Assembly (NCBI GenBank): GCA_964499235.1
Contig: CAZCKC010000003.1
Span: forward strand, 15,461 to 79,460
Direction of reading: 5' to 3'
Length of the DNA stretch: 64,000 nucleotides
Source of the DNA: JAFGRR01 sp964499235
GTDB taxonomy: Bacteria > Planctomycetota > Phycisphaerae > UBA1845 > Fen-1342
This document shows, piece by piece, positions 16,848-25,092 of this stretch (the stretch's first letter is position 1; every line of letters begins with the position of its first letter). The notes below the pieces were generated by a model. It did no database searches. It was not told the origin of the DNA and was given only the letters and a program-made list of their open reading frames with translations. A program made the translations under genes and the position numbers.

Positions 16848-18188
16848 ATGCCCACCAACCCGCTTCCCGACGGTATGTCCCGCCGTGACTTCGTGCGCGG
16901 CGCCGCCGGCCTCGGCGCTGCCGCCTTCCTCGGCCCCGCGCTGTGGGCCCAGCAGCAGGAGGCCACTCAGCAGGGCGAGGAACTCGCCATCGCGATCATC
17001 GGCCCCGGCAGCCAGGGGCGCAACCTGCTGATGAACTGCCTGAAGATCCCCGGCATCCGCTTCACCGCCGTGTGCGACATCTGGGAATACCACCAGCGCT
17101 ACGCGGCCAACATCCTCAAGAAGTTCGACCAGGAAGTCACGGTCTACGAAGACTACCGCGACATGCTCGCCAAGGAGAAGAACCTCGACGCGGTCATCGT
17201 CGCCGGCCCCGACCACGTGCACGCCGAGCAAACCATCGCCTGCCTCCAGGCCGGCAAGCACGTCTACTGCGAAAAGGAGATGTCCAACGACCTCTCGAGC
17301 GCGGCTGCCATGGTCACCGCCGCCCGCGACACCGGCAAGCGCCTCCAGATCGGCCACCAGCGCCGCAGCAACCCGCGCTACTGGCACGCCCTCAAGCTCA
17401 TCGAAAAGGACAAGATCCTCGGCCGCGTCACACACATCTACGGCCAGTGGAACCGGGCCCAGCTGCTGGAGATCGGCTGGCCGAAGAAGCACGCCCTGCC
17501 GGAAGAGAAGCTCCAGCAATACGGCTACCCGTCGATGGACCACTTCCGCAACTGGCGCTGGTACCGCGAGTATTCCGGCGGCGCGATGGCCGACCTCGGC
17601 TCGCACCAGGTCGACGTCTTCAACTGGTTTCTGAAGACCCCGCCGAGGTCGGTGATGGCCAGCGGCGGCCTCGACTATTACCAGGGCCGCGAGTGGTACG
17701 ACAACGTCATGGCGATTTACGAGTACCAGACGGAGCCGGGGCTGGTCCGCGGCTTCTACCAGGTGCTCAACACGACCAGCCACGGCGGCTTCTACGAGAC
17801 CTTCATGGGCGACCAGGGCTCGCTCGTCGTCTCCGAGGACCCGCGCAAGGGCTTCCTCTTCCGCGAGATGGCCGCCAAGCGGCGCGAGTGGGAAGACGAA
17901 TCGGAGACGATCGAGGCCATGGGCCGCGAGGCGATCGAGCTGAAGATCGGCGAGACGCTCGCCCCCGACGGCAGCCGCACGCCCGAGGCCGAAAAGATGC
18001 TGGCCGAGAGCAAGAAGCCCGTGCACCAGCTGCACCTCGAGAACTTCTTCGCGGCCATCCGCAACGGCACGCCGCTGACCTGTCCGCCGGAGATCGCGTA
18101 CGAGACGGCCGTCTCGGTGCTGCGGGCCAACGACAGCGTCGCAGCGCAGCGCACGATTCCGTTCGCGGCTGACGCGTTCAAGGCCTGA
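16848..18188 (+). CDS. Tat-exported Gfo/Idh/MocA-family oxidoreductase
   Basis: NAD(P)-dependent sugar-type oxidoreductase. The 446-residue precursor begins with a twin-arginine signal (SRRDFVRGAAGLGAAAFLGPALWA), so it should be folded with its cofactor and exported. The Rossmann part shows IIGPGSQG (about residue 50) and D-x-W, then AGPDHVHAEQ, YCEKEMS with the family's EKP-type lysine region, and GGAMADLGSHQVDVFNW, the usual active-site helix with GSHQ. Exported members with a tightly held cofactor are common in Planctomycetota and act on glycosides, some at C3. The multihaem cytochrome gene starts ten bases after its stop, so the two are probably co-transcribed. Confidence 0.92.
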   Translation: MPTNPLPDGMSRRDFVRGAAGLGAAAFLGPALWAQQQEATQQGEELAIAIIGPGSQGRNLLMNCLKIPGIRFTAVCDIWEYHQRYAANILKKFDQEVTVYEDYRDMLAKEKNLDAVIVAGPDHVHAEQTIACLQAGKHVYCEKEMSNDLSSAAAMVTAARDTGKRLQIGHQRRSNPRYWHALKLIEKDKILGRVTHIYGQWNRAQLLEIGWPKKHALPEEKLQQYGYPSMDHFRNWRWYREYSGGAMADLGSHQVDVFNWFLKTPPRSVMASGGLDYYQGREWYDNVMAIYEYQTEPGLVRGFYQVLNTTSHGGFYETFMGDQGSLVVSEDPRKGFLFREMAAKRREWEDESETIEAMGREAIELKIGETLAPDGSRTPEAEKMLAESKKPVHQLHLENFFAAIRNGTPLTCPPEIAYETAVSVLRANDSVAAQRTIPFAADAFKA

Positions 18189-18198
18189 TTGGGCGAGC

Positions 18199-20481
18199 AT
18201 GCGGACTGCGATCACTGCCTGGCTGACGCTCGCGGCGCTCCTACTGCTCGGCGGGCCGCTCCGCGCTGACGAAGCCGAGACCTCTCCCGAGCTACTCGAG
18301 ACAGGCAGCGAGAGCCCCTACGTCCACCGGATCACGCTCTACGACCACGACGGCGTCGCGATCAGCCCTTCCGATCCCGAGCCGAATCCCTACTCGCCCA
18401 AAGCGACATGCAGCAAGTGCCACCCCTACGGCACGATCTCCGAGGGCTGGCACTTCAACGCCGGACTGCCCGACGTCCGCCACGGGCGCCGCGGCGAGCC
18501 GTGGCTGCTGGTCGAGCCCGAGCTCGGCATCCAGCTGCCGCTGTCGCAGCGCGGCTGGGCGGGCACCTTCACGCCGGAGGCCGCGGGACTCGACGCGTGG
18601 CATTTCCTGCTGCGCTTCGGGCGCCACCACACCGGCGGCGGCCTGCTCGACCCGACGCCCGATGAGCAGACGGAAACCGACCAGTTCCTGCGCTGGAACA
18701 TCTCCGGCACGCGCGAGATCGACTGCATGGTCTGCCATGCGGCCGGCAACAACTACGACCTCGCCGAGGCTGCCCGCCAGATCGAAGAAGAGAACTTCAA
18801 GTGGGCGGCGACCGCGGCGTTGGGACTGGGCGTCGTCCGCGGGACGGCCGCCAACGTCCCCGACGACTACGACCCGTTCATGCCGAACGTCGACTTCCCC
18901 GAGCGGCAGCCGCCGAAGAGCACCTACGACGACGCCCAGTTCGACGAGAACGACCGGGTCTTCTTCGACATCGTCCGGCGCCCCGACAGCGCGCGGTGCT
19001 ACCAGTGCCACACGCTCAGCGCAGTCGGCGACCACGCGCGCCCCCGCTGGCAGCACGGCGGCGACGTGCACCTGGCCGCCGGCATGGACTGCGCGGATTG
19101 CCACAGCCACGGCCTCGACCACCGGCAGGTCCGCGGCTACGACGCCGAGGCGGAGCTGCGCAACGAGCCCGCGCTCGCGACGTTCACGTGCGTCGGCTGT
19201 CACTATGGTGCACCGGCCGCCACCAAGGCCGAAGGACGGCTCGGCGGACGCTACGGCGCCCCGTTCCCGCAGCATCGCGGCCTGCCGGCGATCCATTTCG
19301 AGAAGATGACCTGCACCGCGTGCCACTCCGGCCCGTGGCCGACGCTCGAACCGCACCAGGTGCAGACCTCGATGGCGCATTCGCTGGGCATCGCGAGCAA
19401 GGAGCGCAGCGACAACGATCCGCCGGTGATCACCGAGCCGGTCTTCCTGTTGCAGGAGGACGGACAGCTCGCGCCGCAGCGGGCGGTCTGGCCGGCATTC
19501 TGGGCGACACGGCAGGCGTACGACCTGGTCCCGCTGCCCGTCGCGCAAGTGCGGGAAGCACTCGAAGACGCAGATCTCGCGGAACGCGCGATTCAGAGCG
19601 AGGCGTGGATCACGACCGGCCTGGAAGCGCTCACCGCGGCCGGCATCGAGCCGGTGCTCTACGTGGCGAACGGGCGCATTTGGGAGCTGGCTGACGACGG
19701 AGCGCTCACCAGCAAGGTCGCGGTTGAGGCGGAGCCCTATACCTGGTCGCTGGCCCACGACGTCCGCCCGGCCAGCCAGTCCCTGGGCATCAACGGCTGT
19801 ACCGATTGTCATGCCGCCGGGGCGCCGATTTATGATGGCGCCGTCGGTGGGCGCGATCCCGAGCTGGCAAAAACCGATCTCAGGATCTTCCGCGAGCGCC
19901 GGGGCGTCGACGGGACGCTGCACGAGCTCTGGAACCTCGTCTACCCCTGGCGACCGTCCTTCAAATGGGCCGGCTGGGCCGCGATGGGGCTGGTCGTGGT
20001 CGGCTTCGTCAAGACACGACAGGCACGGCTGCCGGGCACCGGCTGGAGCGGCGTGTGGTATGCTGGTGGCGCGCTGATCGTGCTGAGCAGCGTCGTGCTG
20101 GCGATCACCGGCTTTGGCGGGTACCTGAACGACGGAATCGTCAGCGGCTGGCCGCTGCTGCTGCATCTGGTGGGCATCGGGCCGTTTCTGTTGGGGCTGG
20201 TGCTGTGGGTCGGCTATGCCGCCTGGGGACGCCACGCTCCGCACGTGGCCGCGGCGCAACCCGCCCGCGCAGTCCGGCAACGGGGGTTGTTCTGGGCGGC
20301 GGCAGTCGTCGCGGCGCTCGTCGCCGGGTCGATGCTGGTCGCGATGCTGCCGGTGCTGGACACGGCCGGCATGGAAGCAGCCCGTGTCGTGCACCGTTAC
20401 AGCGCGGCGCTGTTTGTCGGCTTGTTGATCGCTTATGGCCTGACCTTCGCGGGCGGCCGCCAGCGTGGCGAAAGGAGTTGA
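18199..20481 (+). CDS. Membrane-bound multihaem (7 CXXCH) cytochrome c
   Basis: A 760-residue exported electron carrier. After a signal peptide (residues 1-23) come seven CXXCH haem-attachment motifs at about Cys71, 176, 267, 298, 331, 372 and 534. Five hydrophobic helices follow from about residue 590 to the end, two of them with a buried histidine (LLLHLVGIGPF and RVVHRYSAALF), as in b-type haem membrane anchors. The soluble part should lie outside the cytoplasmic membrane and the helices could reach the quinone pool. The split between haems 6 and 7 (160 residues) holds an extra domain. It was not matched to a named multihaem class. It sits between an exported oxidoreductase and an F5/8C-domain gene, with only two bases to the latter. 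Confidence 0.88.
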   Translation: MRTAITAWLTLAALLLLGGPLRADEAETSPELLETGSESPYVHRITLYDHDGVAISPSDPEPNPYSPKATCSKCHPYGTISEGWHFNAGLPDVRHGRRGEPWLLVEPELGIQLPLSQRGWAGTFTPEAAGLDAWHFLLRFGRHHTGGGLLDPTPDEQTETDQFLRWNISGTREIDCMVCHAAGNNYDLAEAARQIEEENFKWAATAALGLGVVRGTAANVPDDYDPFMPNVDFPERQPPKSTYDDAQFDENDRVFFDIVRRPDSARCYQCHTLSAVGDHARPRWQHGGDVHLAAGMDCADCHSHGLDHRQVRGYDAEAELRNEPALATFTCVGCHYGAPAATKAEGRLGGRYGAPFPQHRGLPAIHFEKMTCTACHSGPWPTLEPHQVQTSMAHSLGIASKERSDNDPPVITEPVFLLQEDGQLAPQRAVWPAFWATRQAYDLVPLPVAQVREALEDADLAERAIQSEAWITTGLEALTAAGIEPVLYVANGRIWELADDGALTSKVAVEAEPYTWSLAHDVRPASQSLGINGCTDCHAAGAPIYDGAVGGRDPELAKTDLRIFRERRGVDGTLHELWNLVYPWRPSFKWAGWAAMGLVVVGFVKTRQARLPGTGWSGVWYAGGALIVLSSVVLAITGFGGYLNDGIVSGWPLLLHLVGIGPFLLGLVLWVGYAAWGRHAPHVAAAQPARAVRQRGLFWAAAVVAALVAGSMLVAMLPVLDTAGMEAARVVHRYSAALFVGLLIAYGLTFAGGRQRGERS

Positions 20482-20483
20482 TC

Positions 20484-21269
20484 ATGTTGACGAAACACAT
20501 CAGGACGCGGCTGCTGGTCGCGGCAACGCTCTGCGGCGCCTGGCTTACGGCCCCGGCGCTGGCGGCGGACGATGCCGATGACGAGCAGACGCAGGCCAAG
20601 CCCGTCGCGGCGAAGGAAAGCGGCGCGGAAAAGGACCAGGCCACGAAAGCCGCCGAGCAGGAAGATCCCAAGCGGAAGCCGCTGCCGCTCAAGCTGCCGA
20701 AGCCGGCGTTCAAGGGCACGCCCAAGCACGTCCCGCCGGGGCTGAAGCTCGAGAAGCCGCGGACCAAGCCGCGCGAGGAGTTCCTGGCCCCGCCGGGCGT
20801 TCGCAACCTCGCGCAGGACAAGCAAGTCACGTCGAGCGACGACTTCCCGATCATCGGCGAGCTCGAGCTCGTGACCGACGGCGACAAGGCCGCCCAGGAA
20901 GGCGCCTACGTCGAGCTCGGCCCCGGGCTGCAGTGGGTGCAGATCGATCTCAAGCGCAAGTCGAAGCTCTCCGCGATCGTGACATGGCGCTACCACATGA
21001 ACGCGCGGGTCTACTTCGATGTCGTCGTGCAGGTCGCCGACGACGAGGACTTCATCGAGAACGTCCGCACCGTGTTCAACAACGACAACGACAACTCGGC
21101 CGGCCTCGGCATCGGCCGCGGGCTCTCCTTTTGGGAGACGTACGAGGGTCACCTGATCGACGCGGAGGGCGTCGAGGCCCGCTACGTCCGCCTCTACAGC
21201 CGCGGCAGCACCGCGGACGAGATGAACCACTACACCGAGGTCGAGGTCTACGGCAAGCCGGTGGAATGA
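20484..21269 (+). CDS. Secreted F5/8 type C (discoidin-like) domain protein
   Basis: A 261-residue exported protein. A signal peptide (LLVAATLCGAWLTAPALA) is followed by a charged, Lys/Glu-rich linker of about 75 residues and a galactose-binding-like jelly-roll domain from about residue 100 (NLAQDKQVTSSDDFPIIGELELVTDG, then WVQIDL, ARYVRLYS and EVEVYG). Such domains bind carbohydrate or other surface ligands; no catalytic residues are apparent. ATG 20484 has AAGGAG at good spacing, two bases after the cytochrome stop, and the stop overlaps the next start as ATGA. It may tether the cytochrome or its substrate at the cell surface, which is inference. Confidence 0.87.
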   Translation: MLTKHIRTRLLVAATLCGAWLTAPALAADDADDEQTQAKPVAAKESGAEKDQATKAAEQEDPKRKPLPLKLPKPAFKGTPKHVPPGLKLEKPRTKPREEFLAPPGVRNLAQDKQVTSSDDFPIIGELELVTDGDKAAQEGAYVELGPGLQWVQIDLKRKSKLSAIVTWRYHMNARVYFDVVVQVADDEDFIENVRTVFNNDNDNSAGLGIGRGLSFWETYEGHLIDAEGVEARYVRLYSRGSTADEMNHYTEVEVYGKPVE

Positions 21270-22804
21270 TCCGCTCGGGCTGGTGGCTGGCGCTGCTGGC
21301 AGTCGCGCTGGGCGGGCTGACGCTGCGGCTCGCTAACATCGCTGACCGCCCGGTCCATACCGACGAAGCCGTCCACGCGGTTAAGTTCCAGCAGCTCTGG
21401 GAAACCGGCACCTATCGCTACGACCCCGGCGACTACCACGGGCCAACACACTACTACGGGGCCGCCGCGCTGAGGCTTCTCCGTGGCGAGACCACCTTCG
21501 CTGCGCTGTCGATCACCACGTTGCGGCTGGTGCCGATCGCGTTCAGCGTCGGCCTGATCGCGCTGCTGTTGCCGCTGCTGCCGGTGCTCGGGCGGACGGG
21601 CGTGCTCGCAGCGGCGGTCCTCCTCAGTGTCTCGCCGGCCTTCGTCTATTACGGCAGCTACTTCATCCAGGAAACGACGTTTGTGTGGTTCACGCTGCTG
21701 GCGATCGTCGGCGGCTGGTGGACCGTCCGCACGCACCGCAGCAGTTGGGCGCTGCTCGCGGGCATCGGCGTCGGCGGCATGATCGCGGGCAAGGAGACGG
21801 CCGCGTTATCGGCCTTGGCCGCAGCGGTCGCGACCGGCGGCGTGCTGTGGTTGCGCCGCGCTCAGCTCACCGCTACACGGGCCCGACTGAAGACGGCCGT
21901 GAAGCTGCTGGTAATCGGCAGCGGCAGCGCGGTGGTGCTCGCAGCCGCCGCCCTGACCGCCGGTTTTCAGAATCCCGCCGCGCTGCTCGATTACGTGGGC
22001 GGCTACTTCGGTCACCTCGAGCGATCGCGCGGCGTAGCTGACTGGCATGTCTACCCGTGGTGGTTCTATGCCCAGCGGACGCTCTTTTATCAGCCCCTGC
22101 CCGGGCCCTGGTTCAGCGAAGCATTTCTGCTGCTGCTCGCGCTCATCGGCACGCTGCTCGGCTGGCGCAGTCGTCCGGGCGAGCGGGCGACCGGCTCGTT
22201 CGTGCAGTGGACGGCGCTGTTCACGGTGACGCTACTGCTCGTCTACACCGCGATTCCCTACAAGACCCCCTGGCTCGTGCTCTCCCCGTGGCTCGGCGTC
22301 GCGCTGCTCGCAGGGGTCGGAGTCAGCCGCCTCTGGCAACGCCAGGCCGGCATCGCCAGGCGTACCGTGATCGTCGCCCTCGTCGCCCTCGGCAGCGCCG
22401 ACCTCGCCCGGCAGGCCTACGCCCTGCAGACCCGCTTCGCGGTCAACGTGCGCAACCCCTACGCTTTCGGCCAGACGCTGCCCAACGTCGTCGAGCTCGC
22501 CAACTACGTCGAGCAACTCGCCGCGACGCAGGCCTCCGACCCGCCCGCGATCGCTGTCGTCGCCCCCGACGCGTGGCCGCTGCCGTGGTACCTCCGCCAG
22601 CATCCCCGCGTCGGCTACTTCGAAGCCCCGCCGGTCAACCCGGCATTCGACATCGTCATCACCACGCCCGAGTTCTACGATGCATTAGCAGCCCAACGGC
22701 CGGAGCACGCCGTCAGCGGCCCGTACGGCGTCCGCCGCGACCTGCACATGTTCGTATTTGTACAGCCCGAGCTCCGCGCCGCCTTCGAGGCCGCCCAGCC
22801 ATGA
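21266..22804 (+). CDS. Agl23/TIGR03663-type membrane glycosyltransferase (GT39-like)
   Basis: A 512-residue polytopic protein with about 11 hydrophobic segments. The first loop carries RPVHTDEAVHAVKFQQL, the acidic D-E motif typical of GT-C enzymes such as PMT and ArnT, which use lipid-linked sugars on the outer face of the membrane. The overall pattern, with the DYHGPTHYY stretch, matches the family I know as flippase activity-associated protein Agl23 (TIGR03663). It could glycosylate the exported proteins of this operon, but the target is unknown. ATG 21266 overlaps the previous stop as ATGA, so it is translationally coupled. Confidence 0.85.
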   Translation: MIRSGWWLALLAVALGGLTLRLANIADRPVHTDEAVHAVKFQQLWETGTYRYDPGDYHGPTHYYGAAALRLLRGETTFAALSITTLRLVPIAFSVGLIALLLPLLPVLGRTGVLAAAVLLSVSPAFVYYGSYFIQETTFVWFTLLAIVGGWWTVRTHRSSWALLAGIGVGGMIAGKETAALSALAAAVATGGVLWLRRAQLTATRARLKTAVKLLVIGSGSAVVLAAAALTAGFQNPAALLDYVGGYFGHLERSRGVADWHVYPWWFYAQRTLFYQPLPGPWFSEAFLLLLALIGTLLGWRSRPGERATGSFVQWTALFTVTLLLVYTAIPYKTPWLVLSPWLGVALLAGVGVSRLWQRQAGIARRTVIVALVALGSADLARQAYALQTRFAVNVRNPYAFGQTLPNVVELANYVEQLAATQASDPPAIAVVAPDAWPLPWYLRQHPRVGYFEAPPVNPAFDIVITTPEFYDALAAQRPEHAVSGPYGVRRDLHMFVFVQPELRAAFEAAQP

Positions 22805-23679
22805 ACGCTTCGCCACCGAGCCCCGACCGCCCGTTCCGCTGGCACTACGACGACGCGATGGCCTGCACCTGGGGGCTCTACCTGCCGGCCGACGACCAGC
22901 CGTACGCCCGCCAGGCTGCCGCCGCCGCCTTCGCCGAGCTCGACCGCCTCGAAGCCGTCCTCAGCCGCTTCCGTCCCGACAGCGACATCAGCCAGCTCAA
23001 CCGCGCCGCCGCCGGCCAAACCGTCCCCGTCGGCCCCGAGACCCGCGAGTGCCTCCAACTCGCCCACCAGGTCCAGCTCGCCACCGCCGGCGCCTTCGAC
23101 ATCACCTACGCGAGCACGACGCCCGCCGCCGATCGGCCGCCCGCCGAGCGCTGGCAGATCACCGTCGACCGCCGGGCGATCGCGATCCTGGCCGACGGCG
23201 TGCAGTTCGACCTCGGCGGGATCGGCAAGGGCTACGCGCTCGACCAACTCCGCGGGCTGCTGGCGGAGTGGGACTTCGATTGCGGCCTGCTGCACGGCGG
23301 GCAGAGCACCGTCCTCGCACTTGGCGGCGCCGACGCGCCCTGGCGCCTCCCGCTCCGCCATCCCACGAACTCGGATGAAACACTCGGCACCGTCGCGCTT
23401 CACGATCAAGCCCTGAGCGGGTCCGGCGCCATCCTGCACGGCGAGCACATCCAGGATCCCCGCCGCGACGCGCGACCGCGACACGCCCTGGCCACCTGGG
23501 CCGTCGCCCCGCAGGCCGCGCTCTCCGACGCCCTCTCGACCGCGCTGTTCGTACTCGACTGGGCGCCGGTGCCGAAGGTGTGCGACGCGTTCGCGGCCGG
23601 CGCCGCCATGTTGAGCGCGGATCGTTCGGGTCCGGAATTGCGGGTCACCCCCGGGTTTCCGCTGGGTTCGCGCGCGTGA
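22801..23679 (+). CDS. apbE: ApbE-family FAD:protein FMN transferase
   Basis: Enzyme that attaches FMN from FAD to a Ser/Thr of an acceptor protein. The 292-residue product shows AMACTWGLYL (the family's MGT region), FRPDSDISQLNRAAAG, GAFDITY, FDLGGIGKGYALDQL, a divergent GGQSTVLALGG, and the metal-binding A-L-S-D-A-L-S-T-A. No signal peptide is visible, unlike the exported ApbE lipoproteins, so it should act in the cytoplasm. No FMN-acceptor motif (D-x-x-[ST]-G-A-[ST]) was found in its operon neighbours. The ATG overlaps the previous stop (ATGA). ApbE beside a multihaem cytochrome suggests flavin-based extracytoplasmic electron transfer. Confidence 0.88.
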   Translation: MNASPPSPDRPFRWHYDDAMACTWGLYLPADDQPYARQAAAAAFAELDRLEAVLSRFRPDSDISQLNRAAAGQTVPVGPETRECLQLAHQVQLATAGAFDITYASTTPAADRPPAERWQITVDRRAIAILADGVQFDLGGIGKGYALDQLRGLLAEWDFDCGLLHGGQSTVLALGGADAPWRLPLRHPTNSDETLGTVALHDQALSGSGAILHGEHIQDPRRDARPRHALATWAVAPQAALSDALSTALFVLDWAPVPKVCDAFAAGAAMLSADRSGPELRVTPGFPLGSRA

Positions 23680-23780
23680 CGTTCCGCGCGGCTTGGTTGC
23701 TTGATCCGGCGCGCTCGGCGTAAAGTAGCGTTCGCCGGATCGCACGCAGTGACAGGTCCCTCCAGCACAAGCGAGACGCC

Positions 23781-25073
23781 ATGTCCCAACCGAAACGGGT
23801 CAGCCGACGCGAGTTCGTCGCCGGCGGCTTGGCCGCGACCGCCGCGTTCACGATCGTCCCCCGCCACGTCCTCGGCGGCCCCCGTTACACCCCGCCCAGC
23901 GAAACCATCACCCGGGCCGTCATCGGTACCGGCGGCATGGGCCGCGGCCACATCGTCTCCAACCAGCCCGGCCAGACCCCCGTCACGCTCGCCGTCTGCG
24001 ACGTTGATGAGCACCACCTCAAGCTCGGCCTCGATAAGGCCGGCGAGAAGTGTGACGGCTACACCGACTGGCGCCGCGTCCTCGAGCGCAAGGACATCGA
24101 CACCGTCCACATCGCCACGCCGCCCCACTGGCACGCGCTCCAGGTCATCGCCGCCGCCGAGGCCGGCTTCGACATCCTTGGCGAAAAACCGATGGCCCAT
24201 ACGATCGCCGAAAGCCGCGCCATGGTCACCGCCCTCCAGCGCCACGGGCGGATGTACCACGTCAACACCTTCGGCCGCCTCGGCAACTACCAGAACTACG
24301 GCTCCACCCGCATGCTCAAGAAGCTCGTCGACAGTGGGCTGCTCGGCCGACCGCTCACCGTCCGGCTCGGCCGCTCGACCGGCTTCAACTGGAAGGTCGC
24401 GGAGTGGAGCGGCCGAACCTACCTCGAGCAACAGCCGATCCCGAGCCAACTCGACTACGACATGTGGCTCGGCCCCGCTCCGCGCAAGCCCTACCACCCG
24501 CACCGCGTGCACGGCAGCTTCCGTGGCTACTGGGACTACGATGGCGGCGGGCTGACCGACATGGGGCAGCACTACCTCGACCCGGTCCAGTACTTCCTCG
24601 GCAAGGACGACACCAGCCCGAGCGAGATCGAGGCGATCGCCCCCTGGCCGCAGCACACCGACGCGGTCGGCATGTGGGGCACTGTCACGCTGAAGTACGC
24701 TGACGGCGACACGATCATCCTCAACAGCGGCGAGTGGGGCGCAGCACTGCCCGACGGCCTGCCGCTGATCGAAGGCCCGCACGGCAAGGTCTTCCCCAAT
24801 TACCGCACCGAGCCGGCCGGGCTCTTTGACCGCCTTGCGGGCTGGCCGGACCCGCCGGCGCCGCGCGGCTTCGAGGAAGCCGTCCGCACGCGCAAGAAAT
24901 CGTCGCTCAGCGAGGCGAGCTCGCACCGCTCGTGCACGCTCGTCAATCTGGCCGCGATCGCGATCCGCCTCGGGCGCCCGCTGCGGTTCGACCCGGTCCG
25001 CGAACGCTTCATCGGCGACGACTTCGCCAATCGGTTGGTGGATCCCCCGATGCGCGCTCCCTGGCGACTCTAA
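23781..25073 (+). CDS. Tat-exported Gfo/Idh/MocA-family oxidoreductase (second)
   Basis: A 430-residue relative of the oxidoreductase at 16848, but not a close copy. It has a twin-arginine signal (SRREFVAGGLAATAAFTIVP), the Rossmann motif VIGTGGMGRGH (about residue 48), ATPPHWHALQV, LGEKPMAHT with the EKP motif, and GGGLTDMGQHYLDPVQYF with the catalytic-helix region. It should act in the periplasm on a sugar or cyclitol. It starts 101 bases after apbE, so it may have its own promoter, and runs on into the HEAT-repeat gene (19-base gap) and the ThuA/DUF1080 gene, which fits oxidation and cleavage of glycosides by the 3-keto route. Confidence 0.92.
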   Translation: MSQPKRVSRREFVAGGLAATAAFTIVPRHVLGGPRYTPPSETITRAVIGTGGMGRGHIVSNQPGQTPVTLAVCDVDEHHLKLGLDKAGEKCDGYTDWRRVLERKDIDTVHIATPPHWHALQVIAAAEAGFDILGEKPMAHTIAESRAMVTALQRHGRMYHVNTFGRLGNYQNYGSTRMLKKLVDSGLLGRPLTVRLGRSTGFNWKVAEWSGRTYLEQQPIPSQLDYDMWLGPAPRKPYHPHRVHGSFRGYWDYDGGGLTDMGQHYLDPVQYFLGKDDTSPSEIEAIAPWPQHTDAVGMWGTVTLKYADGDTIILNSGEWGAALPDGLPLIEGPHGKVFPNYRTEPAGLFDRLAGWPDPPAPRGFEEAVRTRKKSSLSEASSHRSCTLVNLAAIAIRLGRPLRFDPVRERFIGDDFANRLVDPPMRAPWRL

Positions 25074-25092
25074 ACGAAGTGAGGTGATTCCC

